A stretch of 64,000 nucleotides of DNA from Stenocarpella maydis. Taxonomy: Eukaryota; Ascomycota; Sordariomycetes; Diaporthales; Diaporthaceae. A program made the translations under genes and the position numbers. Each line of letters opens with the position of its first letter. Within the stretch, counting starts at the first letter, position 1. The DNA lies in the NCBI GenBank assembly GCA_002270565.1, contig NQMI01000086.1:133326-197325 (forward strand), in the 5' to 3' direction. Of the stretch, positions 54,121 to 63,780 are shown one piece after another. Under the pieces are notes generated by a model, which worked only from the letters and a program-made list of their open reading frames with translations, was not told the DNA's origin and searched no databases.

Positions 54121-55490
54121 CTAAATCATTATAATTCTCATTGTGGCGGGCAATGGGTAATATAGTAGCGGTATAGCCAGAATAGAGAATAGAGATAATA
54201 ATAAAGACCTTAAGATACCTGATTGCTTAGGGGTTATCCCACCCATATTTATATTTCCTCCTAAGGATATATTTCTAATGCTTGCCTCTAATATCTGCTG
54301 CAAGAGAAGTTTAATAGGGTTACCCTATAATATTCCGGCCCTACTCTAATTAGGTGTTTATAGAGCAGTTCTTGCTTCACTTAGTATCCTAAGACTATCT
54401 TCTCTATATATCCATACTCTATCTGCCTAAGGCAGAGGCTTAGGTATCTTAGATAGGTCCTTATAAAGTCCAAGCCCAGATATTATAATCAGATCCTTTA
54501 TAGCTGCACTAGGTGTCTTAGATGTCAGGATAGGTAGCTGGTTCTTCAAGCTGTTAGGGGCAACAGGAGTTTTGCTTAACCTGGAAGTCCAAACATTAGT
54601 AGGCCTTAAAAGATCAGCCTTATTAAATCTCGCTATAAGAAAGCCTAGCAGATTTTATCCTGGTTCTAATCCTATACCGGGTATAATATAATACTTAGTC
54701 TCCCCCTTATTCATCCCTAAGATATCAGCTTGAGAATATATAATATTCTTTCCTATTATAAGCCTCTTATACTTATTATAGCTAATAACTAGAGTATTCT
54801 AAATGCCCCTAATCAGATACCTAAATCTATTAATTTCCAATTAGATAGTAAAACCCTAGATAAGAGCTAAGGCTTTCTTAGTAGGTAAGCTAGGAGGGGC
54901 GGATTTAAGCAGCCTAATCTTAATCCAGTCTCTAAACTCCCAGCTATTCTTTTTATAATTCTCCCGGAAGAAAAAGGCAACATAGGTGGCTATAAGGAGT
55001 CTATAAGCAGTTAATCCTAGCTATAGTATAACCTTCACTTGGATCATTGTGCATGCCTGTTTTAAGAATCCTTTAGGTAGCCCAAGGGTAAGGAAGTATA
55101 TAATGCAGTCCCTTATATAGAGGTACATCCTATTACAAGTTCTCTAATCAGGATAAGTATTAATTATACTAAATTATTTAATATCCCTGTTAAAGATGCT
55201 TAATACCCAATGGCCTGGGGTATATATAACTTGGATAATAAACCTCTAGCTATCCTTTAGTAAGTAGTATCTTTATAATCTAGGGGGTTCTCCATTAATA
55301 TTATAGGTTATAAGCACTATAAAGACCAAATCACTAAAATTAATTAGCTGCTAATTAATAAGCCCTAGAATATAATCAGTATGCAGGCACGCTTCTTGAG
55401 CCAGGAGACCTTCTGCATTATAAAGGGTTATAAGGAAGTCGCTATAGTGAGTGCTAAACAGGTTCTTCTGCCCAGGGGGGTCTCTAAACT
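54121..55490 (-). pseudogene. Unidentified degenerate frame, about 450 codons, element-borne
   Basis: One minus-strand frame is coding-like from about 55490 to 54121 with roughly a dozen TAG/TAA stops and otherwise sensible protein sequence: KNLFSTHYSDFLITLYNAEG, QVIYTPGHWVLSIFNRDIK (His-Trp at 55212-55207), FFRENYKKNSWEFRDWIKIR, IGKNIIYSQADILGMNKGET, VWTSRLSKTPVAPNSLKNQL, and a final 60-codon open part (54303-54121). The G-H-W-V-L-S-I...Y-P-D layout resembles the His/Asp region of C48 (Ulp1-like) cysteine proteases, which some DNA transposons carry, but the resemblance is weak and no catalytic Cys was placed. Family otherwise unknown. Confidence 0.45.
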
Positions 55491-56515
55491 AAAGATAGGG
55501 ATTAATGCCCTTGAAATATATATCCACCACCCGCTACACATAATCACTATACTCCCATTTTTAGTTCTAAAAGAATAGTAGTTATACTAAAAGGTTTGAT
55601 ATATTAAAAGCTTGGGAGAGTGCTAACCCATTATTAAGGATTCTAGTTTCAAACGGGTCTTTTATTAGGTCTGCACTAGCTCTGCAATCCTAGTTTCCTT
55701 AATTACGGATATTGCATGGGTTGGGAAATCTCAGCTACTATATAGGGTTAATATTATTAAAATTCATAATAAAGGGTAATGCTGAAAGTTATGCTTTAAG
55801 GCTAACCTGATTAGAAGAGTCTGGGTACTTGATAGTAGGCATGGGGGCGTTAGGATTGTTTATGGGGCTGACTTAGCCTTTTTAACTGTTGATGGCTGTA
55901 AACTGGATTAATGGGGACCCCTTCTTCTTTCCCTTACTTTTCTTTATTGTTTACTGGCTTAAGGAAGATATCTTTCTGATTAATTAGACTGGGGAAAAGG
56001 GTGCTAAGGTAAGGAGAAATTAGGTGATGGAGGGGAGGTAATGAGTTTTAAGGGTAGAGGTTGATGGTTGCAGCAGCTTTTGAGTCTTGATGATGCAAGT
56101 TATGCTGTGCTGATTAGAGATCAGCCGAGGTGTAGTGGTTGTAGAAGAAGTAGTTGGGTTGGAGGTTGTGGCAGAAAGGTGGGCTTTTATCAGAAGGGGA
56201 GCCTTAAGATGGGTGAATTACTTGAGCTAGTGAATTACTTAACTTCCTTCTCTTTTCTGCTAGGTAGCAACCTTTGCTGCTTTAAATGCTTCTAATAAGA
56301 GCTCCCCTCTCCAACTTTTTATATTTAAAGTTGCTTTCCCCCTACTGATCCTTTTCTTTAACTTCCCCCTAATAGCATCATTAATTATTAATTATTAATC
56401 TCGTTATTAAACCATTAAGCCTCTTTAATTAAATAAGCTTCGCTATTGCTATGTCTTCTCCTCCTTAACTAAGCTAAGAAGAGAAGGGAAAGGGTAAGGA
56501 GTAATTGCCTCCTGT

Positions 56516-56727
56516 NNNNNNNNNNNNNNNNNNNNNNNNNNNNNNNNNNNNNNNNNNNNNNNNNNNNNNNNNNNNNNNNNNNNNNNNNNNNNNNNNNNNN
56601 NNNNNNNNNNNNNNNNNNNNNNNNNNNNNNNNNNNNNNNNNNNNNNNNNNNNNNNNNNNNNNNNNNNNNNNNNNNNNNNNNNNNNNNNNNNNNNNNNNNN
56701 NNNNNNNNNNNNNNNNNNNNNNNNNNN
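56516..56727. other. Assembly gap (212 N)
   Basis: A continuous run of N inside the repeat block; frames reported across it are artefacts. Confidence 0.97.
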
Positions 56728-57138
56728 TCCTTAATATGCAAATTTAAGCTACTTAAACTGTTCTTTCCCTTCCTGAAAGCCCCAGAGGCTTATAAGTACT
56801 TATAGTCTTGCCTTAGCACTCTAATTAAAGGAAATCCAAATAATATTTTTATTAAGCACACAAATAGTAGCCCTTATAAGAAGTATATATCTTAACTGTG
56901 CTAGGGGAATAACCTTCATTAGGGCCCAGCTCTCCTTATTGCCTTCTTTAGTTATTGTAATGCAAACCCATACAACTATTATATGCAGCGGATAGGGGCC
57001 AACTACAACTAAACAACTCTCTAAGGCATCATCCTTATTATAATCCCTTTCTTTGAGTGCTAATTGCTCTAAGGATTTTAAGATAATGCTTATGCTAATT
57101 ATGTCTACTATATTAAGGGTTACCTTTGCGATTTTAAG

Positions 57139-57354
57139 ATGCTAAAGATTTCTAAGAGCAGTTATGATTATATTACTAATATGCATCCTGATCTAATTAA
57201 TAAGCCTCTAAATATGCTTCCTTTAGAGCTCTTGCTAGGTAAGTATACTGAGGTAGCTATTAAGATAGGATATGAGGAAACTCGCGCGGATGCTATAGGT
57301 GAGATTACTAGATGTATGCCCAGAAAGTTCAAGTATAAGCCTACGGATCTCTAG
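57139..57354 (+). CDS. Short open frame, possible C-terminal remnant of an element gene
   Basis: 71 codons starting MLKISKSSYDYITNMHPDLI and ending in TAG, with normal codon and amino-acid mix compared with its AT-rich surroundings. The region upstream (56728-57138) is coding-like but full of stops. Probably the tail of a RIP-damaged transposon protein; no family is recognised. Confidence 0.3.
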   Translation: MLKISKSSYDYITNMHPDLINKPLNMLPLELLLGKYTEVAIKIGYEETRADAIGEITRCMPRKFKYKPTDL

Positions 57355-57879
57355 TTATAGTTATAAGGTGATCAGAAGAGTTAAACAAGGCTGGGGTGGA
57401 TCCAGTTTTTTAGGTTGCTAATACTTTTTTTAGTAGTAAATTAAGAATTAATGATTTTTATCTTGCATGTGGTCCTAAGAGAAGTATACTTATCTGATTA
57501 GAGATATAATATTATCTTAACTTTTTTATATTTTAACTTTTTTTTATATCTTAACTTTTTTATATCTTATCCTAGAATTCATATTTCTTTAGCTTGGGGT
57601 TATTAGGGTTGATAAGCAGAATGTCTATATGTAGTATTGTCCTTTAAGTCTAATTAGCTGAATCTAATAAGTTTGAATTATATAAGCTATCTATATCTAA
57701 GCATGCCTACACTTAGGGGACTATCCGGCTAGGAAGAGACCAGTCTTAGTACTAATTGTTATTATCCTAATTAGGGGTGGTGGGATGGAGTATATTGTCT
57801 AGTATATCTGGGAAGACATTGTATTTGGCTACTTCTAATAGCTTCCTCCCGGTTTGTTAACTTTCAGGAGGGTTATCCT

Positions 57880-59000
57880 CCTAAAGAAAAGGCACCTCTG
57901 GCTCCCAAATTCCCCTCTTATAGATGAATTTCTTTAGGTGTATTAGGGGATAGGTCCTGTTAATAGGGATCCCATTAGAAGTCCTCAGCTTATATACGTT
58001 ATTAGGCTTAATAGTATTAATAATATAAGGCCCGAACTATTAATATATTAGCTTCCGGAATAACAAGTAATTAGATTTCCTCTGCTTATTTATAACCAGC
58101 ATAAGGTTATCTTTTATAAGAGGCTTGGGTCTATGGAATCCCCGGTAGGTATCTCTAGCTGCTGCCTTTCTTCTTTACTTAGCAACTAACTTCTAGGCAT
58201 ACAGGATATCTTATTTTAGGTCCAGTAACAAGTGCAGTTAATATTCTAGTACCTAATCGGAGGTCATATAGGATAACCAGGCTTAAACCCATTAGGTAGG
58301 GATCTCTATTTTAATAGGTAATACCGGGTTAAATCCATAGAGCAGGTAGAACAGGCTTTTCTTATGCAACCGCCTTAAGGACATCCTATTAGCAAAGAGT
58401 ATATAAGGAAGGATCTTTTTCTATCCAGTTATACCCCTATCCAGCATCTTTCCTAAGGCTAATGTAATATTAAAGTAGCTGTATTTTATAATACTATTCG
58501 CCCTAGGATTATATGCGGATATTCTAATCCAATGCACCCTAAGGTATCTAAGGTATTTAATAAAGTCTCTAAGGTTCTTAGGTCCCCTATCTATAACTAC
58601 TAATATAGGCAAGCCCCATTTGAGTAGGAACTTATTAATAAAGAATTACTTAATGTTCTTTAAGTTAGCAGCCCTAAGAGCCATTACCTTAGGCTATCTC
58701 ATAAGGTTGCAATATCTTTCTATAAGGTATTAATATCTCTAATTAGAGGGCAAATGCTAAATGTTGATATGAATTTTTAAAAATGGAAGCCCTAGGGTAG
58801 TAAGTATTACCCTATTATTATAGATCCTAATATCCTATTTATTGCATTTAGAATATCTAGCAATTACCTTTTCTATATCTGTATATATCCCTTTCCAGTA
58901 GTATATCACTCTAATCCGGTAGTAAGTAGCATCCCTCCCTCTATAACTAAGGGGAGCGTAAGTATTCCTAATGATTCTTTTTCTTAGATTAGGGTTGTTT
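57880..59000 (-). pseudogene. Ty3/gypsy integrase relic (minus strand)
   Basis: Minus-strand pol 3' end with stops. Order from high to low coordinates: an H2C2-like zinc-binding stretch (RVIYYWKGIYTDIEKVIARY), integrase core pieces (LVVIDRGPKNLRDFIKYLRY, then ISAYNPRANSIIKYSYFNI within the open 58612-58421 segment; family D-x-G-P-E-N and S-A-Y-N-P-Q-x-N-G-M-x-E), and a C-terminal GPY/F-type module (FGPYIINTIKPNNVYKLRTS, near 58040). The Glu of the DDE triad region is replaced by Lys (G-to-A). Reverse transcriptase is absent between this relic and LTR copy B. Confidence 0.75.
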
Positions 59001-59131
59001 ATAACTCTGATGAATATGTGCTATAGAATAGCATTCAGTTCAGCGTGTGTTTCGGCAGGGTCGCAGTGTGGTGCTCTGAGGCGAATTGGGACGATTGACA
59101 ATGGTCTGGACAACTTTGTATTGAATTAAGT

Positions 59132-59622
59132 TGGGCTTCTGTAAGCCCTCCTTATATACCCTCCGACCTCGTCTCACCCCTGGGCACGCTGCGGTAGGCT
59201 CTGGTGCAAATTTGCAAATGCCGGAGAATTCGCCCTTCCAACACACCATCTTTGGTTCCAAGCCACCAGCCAACCATAGCCCTGGCAATGCCCAAATTAA
59301 GTACATACAAACTTCAGAAATCAAGCTATCTAATGCATCAAGTTATATACTTTTTGGGTAAGAAATAAGGGTAATGCAGAGGTCTGAATTAAGGTGCAAA
59401 TGCAGGCCAAAATAATCGACTCACGGCCACCAAACTCATCTTGCGTCGCGCACGCACTGGGCGTACTTAGCGAAAATCGCCTGACTCGCAAGTCTAGGGT
59501 AACTCCTTGCTAGAAAGTCTAGGGTAACTCCTTACAAGAAGTCTAGGGTAACTCCTTACAAGAAGTCTAGGGTAACTCCTTGCAGGAAGTGCCAACGCCC
59601 TGCTGAGCGGTTCCGTTTAACA
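59132..59622 (-). mobile_element. LTR, subtype 2, copy B (minus orientation)
   Basis: 491 bp bounded TG...CA (TGGGCTTC ... CCGTTTAACA). It shares both ends with subtype 1 but differs in the middle (ACACACCATC region, 59240-59330) and contains a tandem repeat (59491-59590). Reverse complement of copy D, which starts at 63781. The flank 59012-59131 is shared with copy A. Confidence 0.75.
59491..59590 (-). repeat. Minisatellite inside LTR subtype 2, 4 copies
   Basis: Four 23-24 bp copies of AGTCTAGGGTAACTCCTTRC plus AAGA. Copy D has three in inverse orientation (about 63820-63895), so copy number differs between LTRs of the same subtype. Confidence 0.85.
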
Positions 59623-61143
59623 TATATATATATTATTAAGGAATTCATTAAAGGTACCTACAAAAGTCTTATTAACGAAAATAAGTATATAGTAATATAA
59701 AAAGCTTAATTATATTTTAAGAATAATATAAATATTTTTAATTATGGTTTACAAATATAATACATAAATATATAAATTATGTGGAATATTTAACTATTAA
59801 TAGTAAAGAAAATAAAATTATAAATACCTTATTTTATTTTCAATTTATTATTTATAGTAAATAATTAAATTAGTTCAATATTTAATAACTGAATTTAAAC
59901 CTATTTAAGAAGCTAAATATACCTTTTAATTTAGTTAAATGAATAAATTAATTGTAAATTTATAATAAATATAATATATCATTTTACTTATATATTCATA
60001 TATAAATATATAACTATATAAATATATAAATATATATATATTTTTAACTTTAATTAATTATATAAGATTTAAGTTAGGTTCTATTTTTTGATTATGAAAG
60101 TATAGTTTATGGTATATTATATAAAATATCATTTGTTTTCATTTTAATAATATATTAAGGTTTTCTTTAATTATTATATATATTTATTTAAATTATAAGT
60201 CTTTTATATAATATGGCTTTTAATCTTTATTAATATTATTTAATATTTATAATTACTTTTACCTTATATTCTTAGTAATACATTTTAGTAATAAAATGTA
60301 AAGAAATATTTATTTATTTTCTATTTTCAGAAATTTAAAGTATATAATTAATATTTAAAAGTTTCTTTAAAATTTCAAACATTCTAAGCTTTTATATATT
60401 AAAACTTATTATTAAATTACTAAGATTTAATATATTACTATAAGAGATAAACTTTATTTCTTATTTTGAACTATAGTTCTTTAACTACTTTCTAATATAT
60501 ATAGAAGATAATTAACTTTAAATTTAGTTTTAAATCTATTTAAATTATATTCCTTTTTCTTGTATTAATTTCATAAGTTTAAATTTTAGTTAGAATTTAT
60601 TATAAGCTTAATACTTATATTCTTATATTATTAAGGAAAGTAATTACTCAAGTATATTAATAATAATAGTTTGATTTAATTCTTTTCCAATNATAAAATA
60701 TTAAAACTAAGCGGCATAATAATAAACTTAATTATAAGAAAATCAGCTCCTTTAGAATTTTGGAGAAACTCTTAAATACTAACTATAAACTTTTATTACC
60801 TTAAGGAATAAAATAATACCTAGTTTTTTATTTTTTACTATTAGAACTAGCACCCTAGAATATAAAACTTAAAATATAAATTAAGACTATTAATAAGTAT
60901 AATAAGAAATATAAAGTAGAGATGATTATAGACTTAAGATAATAATAAGGAATAATAAAATACCTTATTAAATGAAAAGGCTATAATTCAAGCAAGAATA
61001 TATAGAAACTAGAAAAAAATCTAATGTACTATAAAAACAAACTTAAATAATTCCATATCTAATCCACTATAGAATAACGTTACTTAACTAACTATAAGAA
61101 TCCACTAGGCCTACTCAATAACCTAAAAAACTTCAAATACCAG

Positions 61144-61507
61144 TGTTAAACGGAAACAGTTGAATTCGACCAACTACGCCCAGTGCGTGCGTGACGGGAG
61201 ATGACTTGTATAGCCGTGAGTTGATTTTTTAGGGTATATAACTACCCCGACTTTGAACCTTTGCATTAGACTTATTTCTTGCCCAAATTCTTTGTTAAGT
61301 AAACCAATCAGAAGGCTAGCTTCTGATATATATCTGTATGTATTTTTATAGGCGTATGGGTTAGGGTTGTTGGGTTATTCGGGGTTAAAGTAGGTTAGTT
61401 TTTGACTAGATTCTTCGTCATTTGCAAACTTGCACCAGAGCCACCCGCAGCGTGCTGCGGGGTGAGACGATGTCGGAGGGTATATGAGGAGGGCTTACGG
61501 AAGCCCA
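61144..61507 (+). mobile_element. LTR, subtype 1, copy C (plus orientation)
   Basis: 364 bp, TGTTAAACGG ... GAAGCCCA. It is the inverse of copy A and includes a GGGTTAGGGTTG stretch near 61380. Followed by a leader-like sequence (CTCAAAATCAGTACCAGATA) different from that next to copies A and B, so C belongs to another insertion or is a solo LTR. Confidence 0.75.
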
Positions 61508-61689
61508 CTCAAAATCAGTACCAGATAGCAACAAGCAATCACAAGTTTTCCAACCAGTACTCTGCAGCCCCCTGAACCACTTCGATCCAGTATCGTACCT
61601 ACCAATAACCAGACAAGCTACCTATAGGTATATTTCCTTTACTACCAACATCTAGCAGCTTCAACCAATTATTATTCTTATCTACTACT

Positions 61690-62010
61690 ATACTCTAATT
61701 AAAAACCCCTGCCTTACCTATAAAACATAACTATACCTCTTATACTACCATTCCACCAGCCTCCTCTGTAGAGTTATGATGTGCAACTTTGGTAGATTGC
61801 TCAGCAATCCATGCATACTTAGCATTAGCCTCCTCCCTTTCCAAGTAATCTAGCTTATTAATCATCTTAATACTACAGCATACCGCGCATGCCATTTTCT
61901 CAGCCTATAAATAATGCTACTTATATAACCAGCTGACCTTTATATTCACTAATATGGCCTCCTCCTTAGTAGCATCCAGCTTATCCTTAATCTATAAATA
62001 AAAATAGGCA
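61690..62010 (-). pseudogene. Coiled-coil element ORF, minus-strand copy
   Basis: The minus-strand frame reads KMINKLDYLEREEANAKYAW, IAEQSTKVAHHNSTEEAGG and GKAGVF with a few stops. It aligns with the better-preserved + copy at 63270-63770 (same STxEAG...GKxGVF ending). Part of a repeat present in both orientations. Confidence 0.5.
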
Positions 62011-62547
62011 ATCTTCTGCATCTAAACTAGTATAAGCCTATATATATTATAGTTCCCATACTTCTAATGAATACACTTAGAGTAATAAGATAAGTCCTCC
62101 TCTAAGGTAATATAGGAAGCCTTGCTAGCTTTATAAGATAAACAAATTAGTATAACTGAACCCTAGGAGAAGATAGTAGTAGAAATGGACTTACTCTATT
62201 TAGTCTTCTAAGAATAATAAGAGGATTTTAAGACCTAAGAATCCTTAACTTTAAATGATATAATGAATTAAGAAGGTATAATAATAAGTATAAATAAATA
62301 AAGGAAACCTATAAAATACTTTTAAGAATAAAAGTATAAGAAGGGAGATAGTATTATAAACTAACATAATAGTAACCCAGGATCTAGGGTAATTAAGACT
62401 AATTACTATAATATAACCCTATAGGCATAAGATAATAGGATGTACTAGGCTAGGGTTAGGGTCTGACTTGCAATGCTTAATGAAGGATCCTTTAAGCCTT
62501 ATACTATAACTCAAAGGCTTGCCCTATGAGCTAGCAAGCCACTAAAG

Positions 62548-62895
62548 AGTTAGAATATATATACAGATATAGTCACTACTATACTAGATAGCTTTTATAG
62601 AATAGACTCTTTAGTTATTAATCTAAGTATTTAGTTCTACTAACTGGATAGCCTCATAGTGTAATGATTAAAGGGGTTTCCGAGTACGTTAATCCTGAAA
62701 GATCAAGGGTTTATATTCAGAATATATTATTAGGCGGTTATTAAGCAATATTATTAACTTAACAATGATTACTAGCTGTGAGGCTATTTAACATTGGGAT
62801 TAAATACTTAGATTAACAACTGAAGAGTCTATTCTACAAAAGCTACCTAATATAGTAATAACTATATCCTTATATATTCTAACTCTTCATTCATT
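62548..62895. repeat. Inverted repeat made of two facing unit-X ends
   Basis: AGAGTTAGAATATATA...AGATAGCTTTTATAGAATAG at 62548-62624 faces its reverse complement at 62812-62890, separated by about 190 bp. The arms also match copy X1 at 48390-48470. The DNA could form a large cruciform; it probably results from insertion of one copy next to another in opposite orientation. Confidence 0.7.
62648..62722 (+). repeat. Possible degenerate tRNA-derived (SINE-like) segment
   Basis: GCCTCATAGTGTAATGATTA resembles a tRNA 5' half with A box (TAGTGTAATGGTTA-like), and GGGTTTATATTC 50 bases downstream could be a B box (GGTTCGAATCC) after C-to-T/G-to-A change. No stable cloverleaf was verified, so this is not called a tRNA gene. 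Confidence 0.3.
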
Positions 62896-63083
62896 ATTAA
62901 CAGTGTTAATGGTAATCCTATTGATTAAGTATTACTTAATGGAATCAACAACAATCTCATTAATCATGGTGGGTCCCTAACCCTAACCCTAATAAGGTGG
63001 CATCACTAATTGGATCAGGCAGAGCGCTCCTTTTGGGGGCCACTTCCCAACCTGCGGGGTTGTCTTCTACAGTAGTCAGCCGC
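62800..63083 (-). repeat. Repeat unit X, copy 3 (inverted, with telomere-type hexamers)
   Basis: Reverse complement of unit X copy 1, ending at CTGACTACTGTAGAAGACAA (read on minus, about 63083-63057). It includes three perfect CCCTAA hexamers at 62975-62992, i.e. (TTAGGG)3 on the minus strand, at the equivalent position to GGGTTAGGGCTAGGG in copy 1. Confidence 0.7.
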
Positions 63084-63269
63084 CAATATATATTGATCCA
63101 TAACACTATCTCCCTTCTTGCTTCTTTTATCCTTAAAAGTATTCCATAAGTCATTTTCGCTCGTCTACATTCTTATTCACTCCTTCCTAATTCATTATAT
63201 TAGGTAGGGTCACCAAGTCTCATCCCGCAAAGTCCTTTTCCATTACTAAGCATAAGGCCACCCTTCTTT

Positions 63270-63770
63270 TCACTATTACCTTAAAGGGTAGCATCATTCC
63301 CATGCCTTATTCTTATTATAAGGAGCACAACCTAGCTAAGGACTGCAAGGTTGCAGATTCAGAATCTATTCGCTATTAGACCTATATTCACCTTAATCTA
63401 TCCAATTATAACATCCAAGGTCTTACTCCTAATTAGTTAAATAAGGTCACCTTAATATACTATTAACTAGAGGAAGAGCTAGAGGCTATAGAGGAGGAGG
63501 CTTAATAGCTAAATATAAGAATTTTGCACCTTTGCAAGCAGAAGCAGTTATAGTATAAAAAGATAATGCATGCGGTTTATTAGGGTATTAATAATATAGA
63601 GGAGTTAGAGCGGGTGGAGAAGGAGGAGGCTGAAGTAGAGCGAAGGCGGATTGCTGTATAATCCGCTAAGGTTATCCGCTAAGGTTCTACTAAGGAGGCT
63701 GGTAGGATAGTAGCGCAGGAGGCATGGTTGCATTCCAAGGGTAAAGTAGGAGTTTTTAACTGGAGTTCCC
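63270..63770 (+). pseudogene. Gag-like Cys-containing coiled-coil ORF of an LTR element, with stops
   Basis: The + strand frame has MPYSYYKEHNLAKDCKVADS (Tyr at positions where homologues have the C-x-x-C of a zinc-knuckle-like motif), then a coiled coil (LEEELEAIEEEA, INNIEELERVEKEEAEVERR) and ends EAWLHSKGKVGVFNWSSLMG next to LTR copy D. This protein type is frequently found in ascomycete genomes beside gypsy-like LTRs. Stops (TAG/TAA) at CAG/CAA/TGG-like sites and Cys-to-Tyr changes fit RIP. Confidence 0.5.
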
Positions 63771-63780
63771 TAATGGGTAA

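Noticed and set aside
56469..56747. Open frames across 56516-56727
   Set aside because: Consist of undetermined residues from the assembly gap.
59491..59590. CRISPR-like array
   Set aside because: Contiguous 23-24 bp tandem repeats without unique spacers, inside a fungal LTR.
62975..62992. True chromosome end / telomere array
   Set aside because: Only three hexamers, flanked on both sides by unique or repeat DNA and mirrored by another unit-X copy; an interstitial motif, not a telomere.
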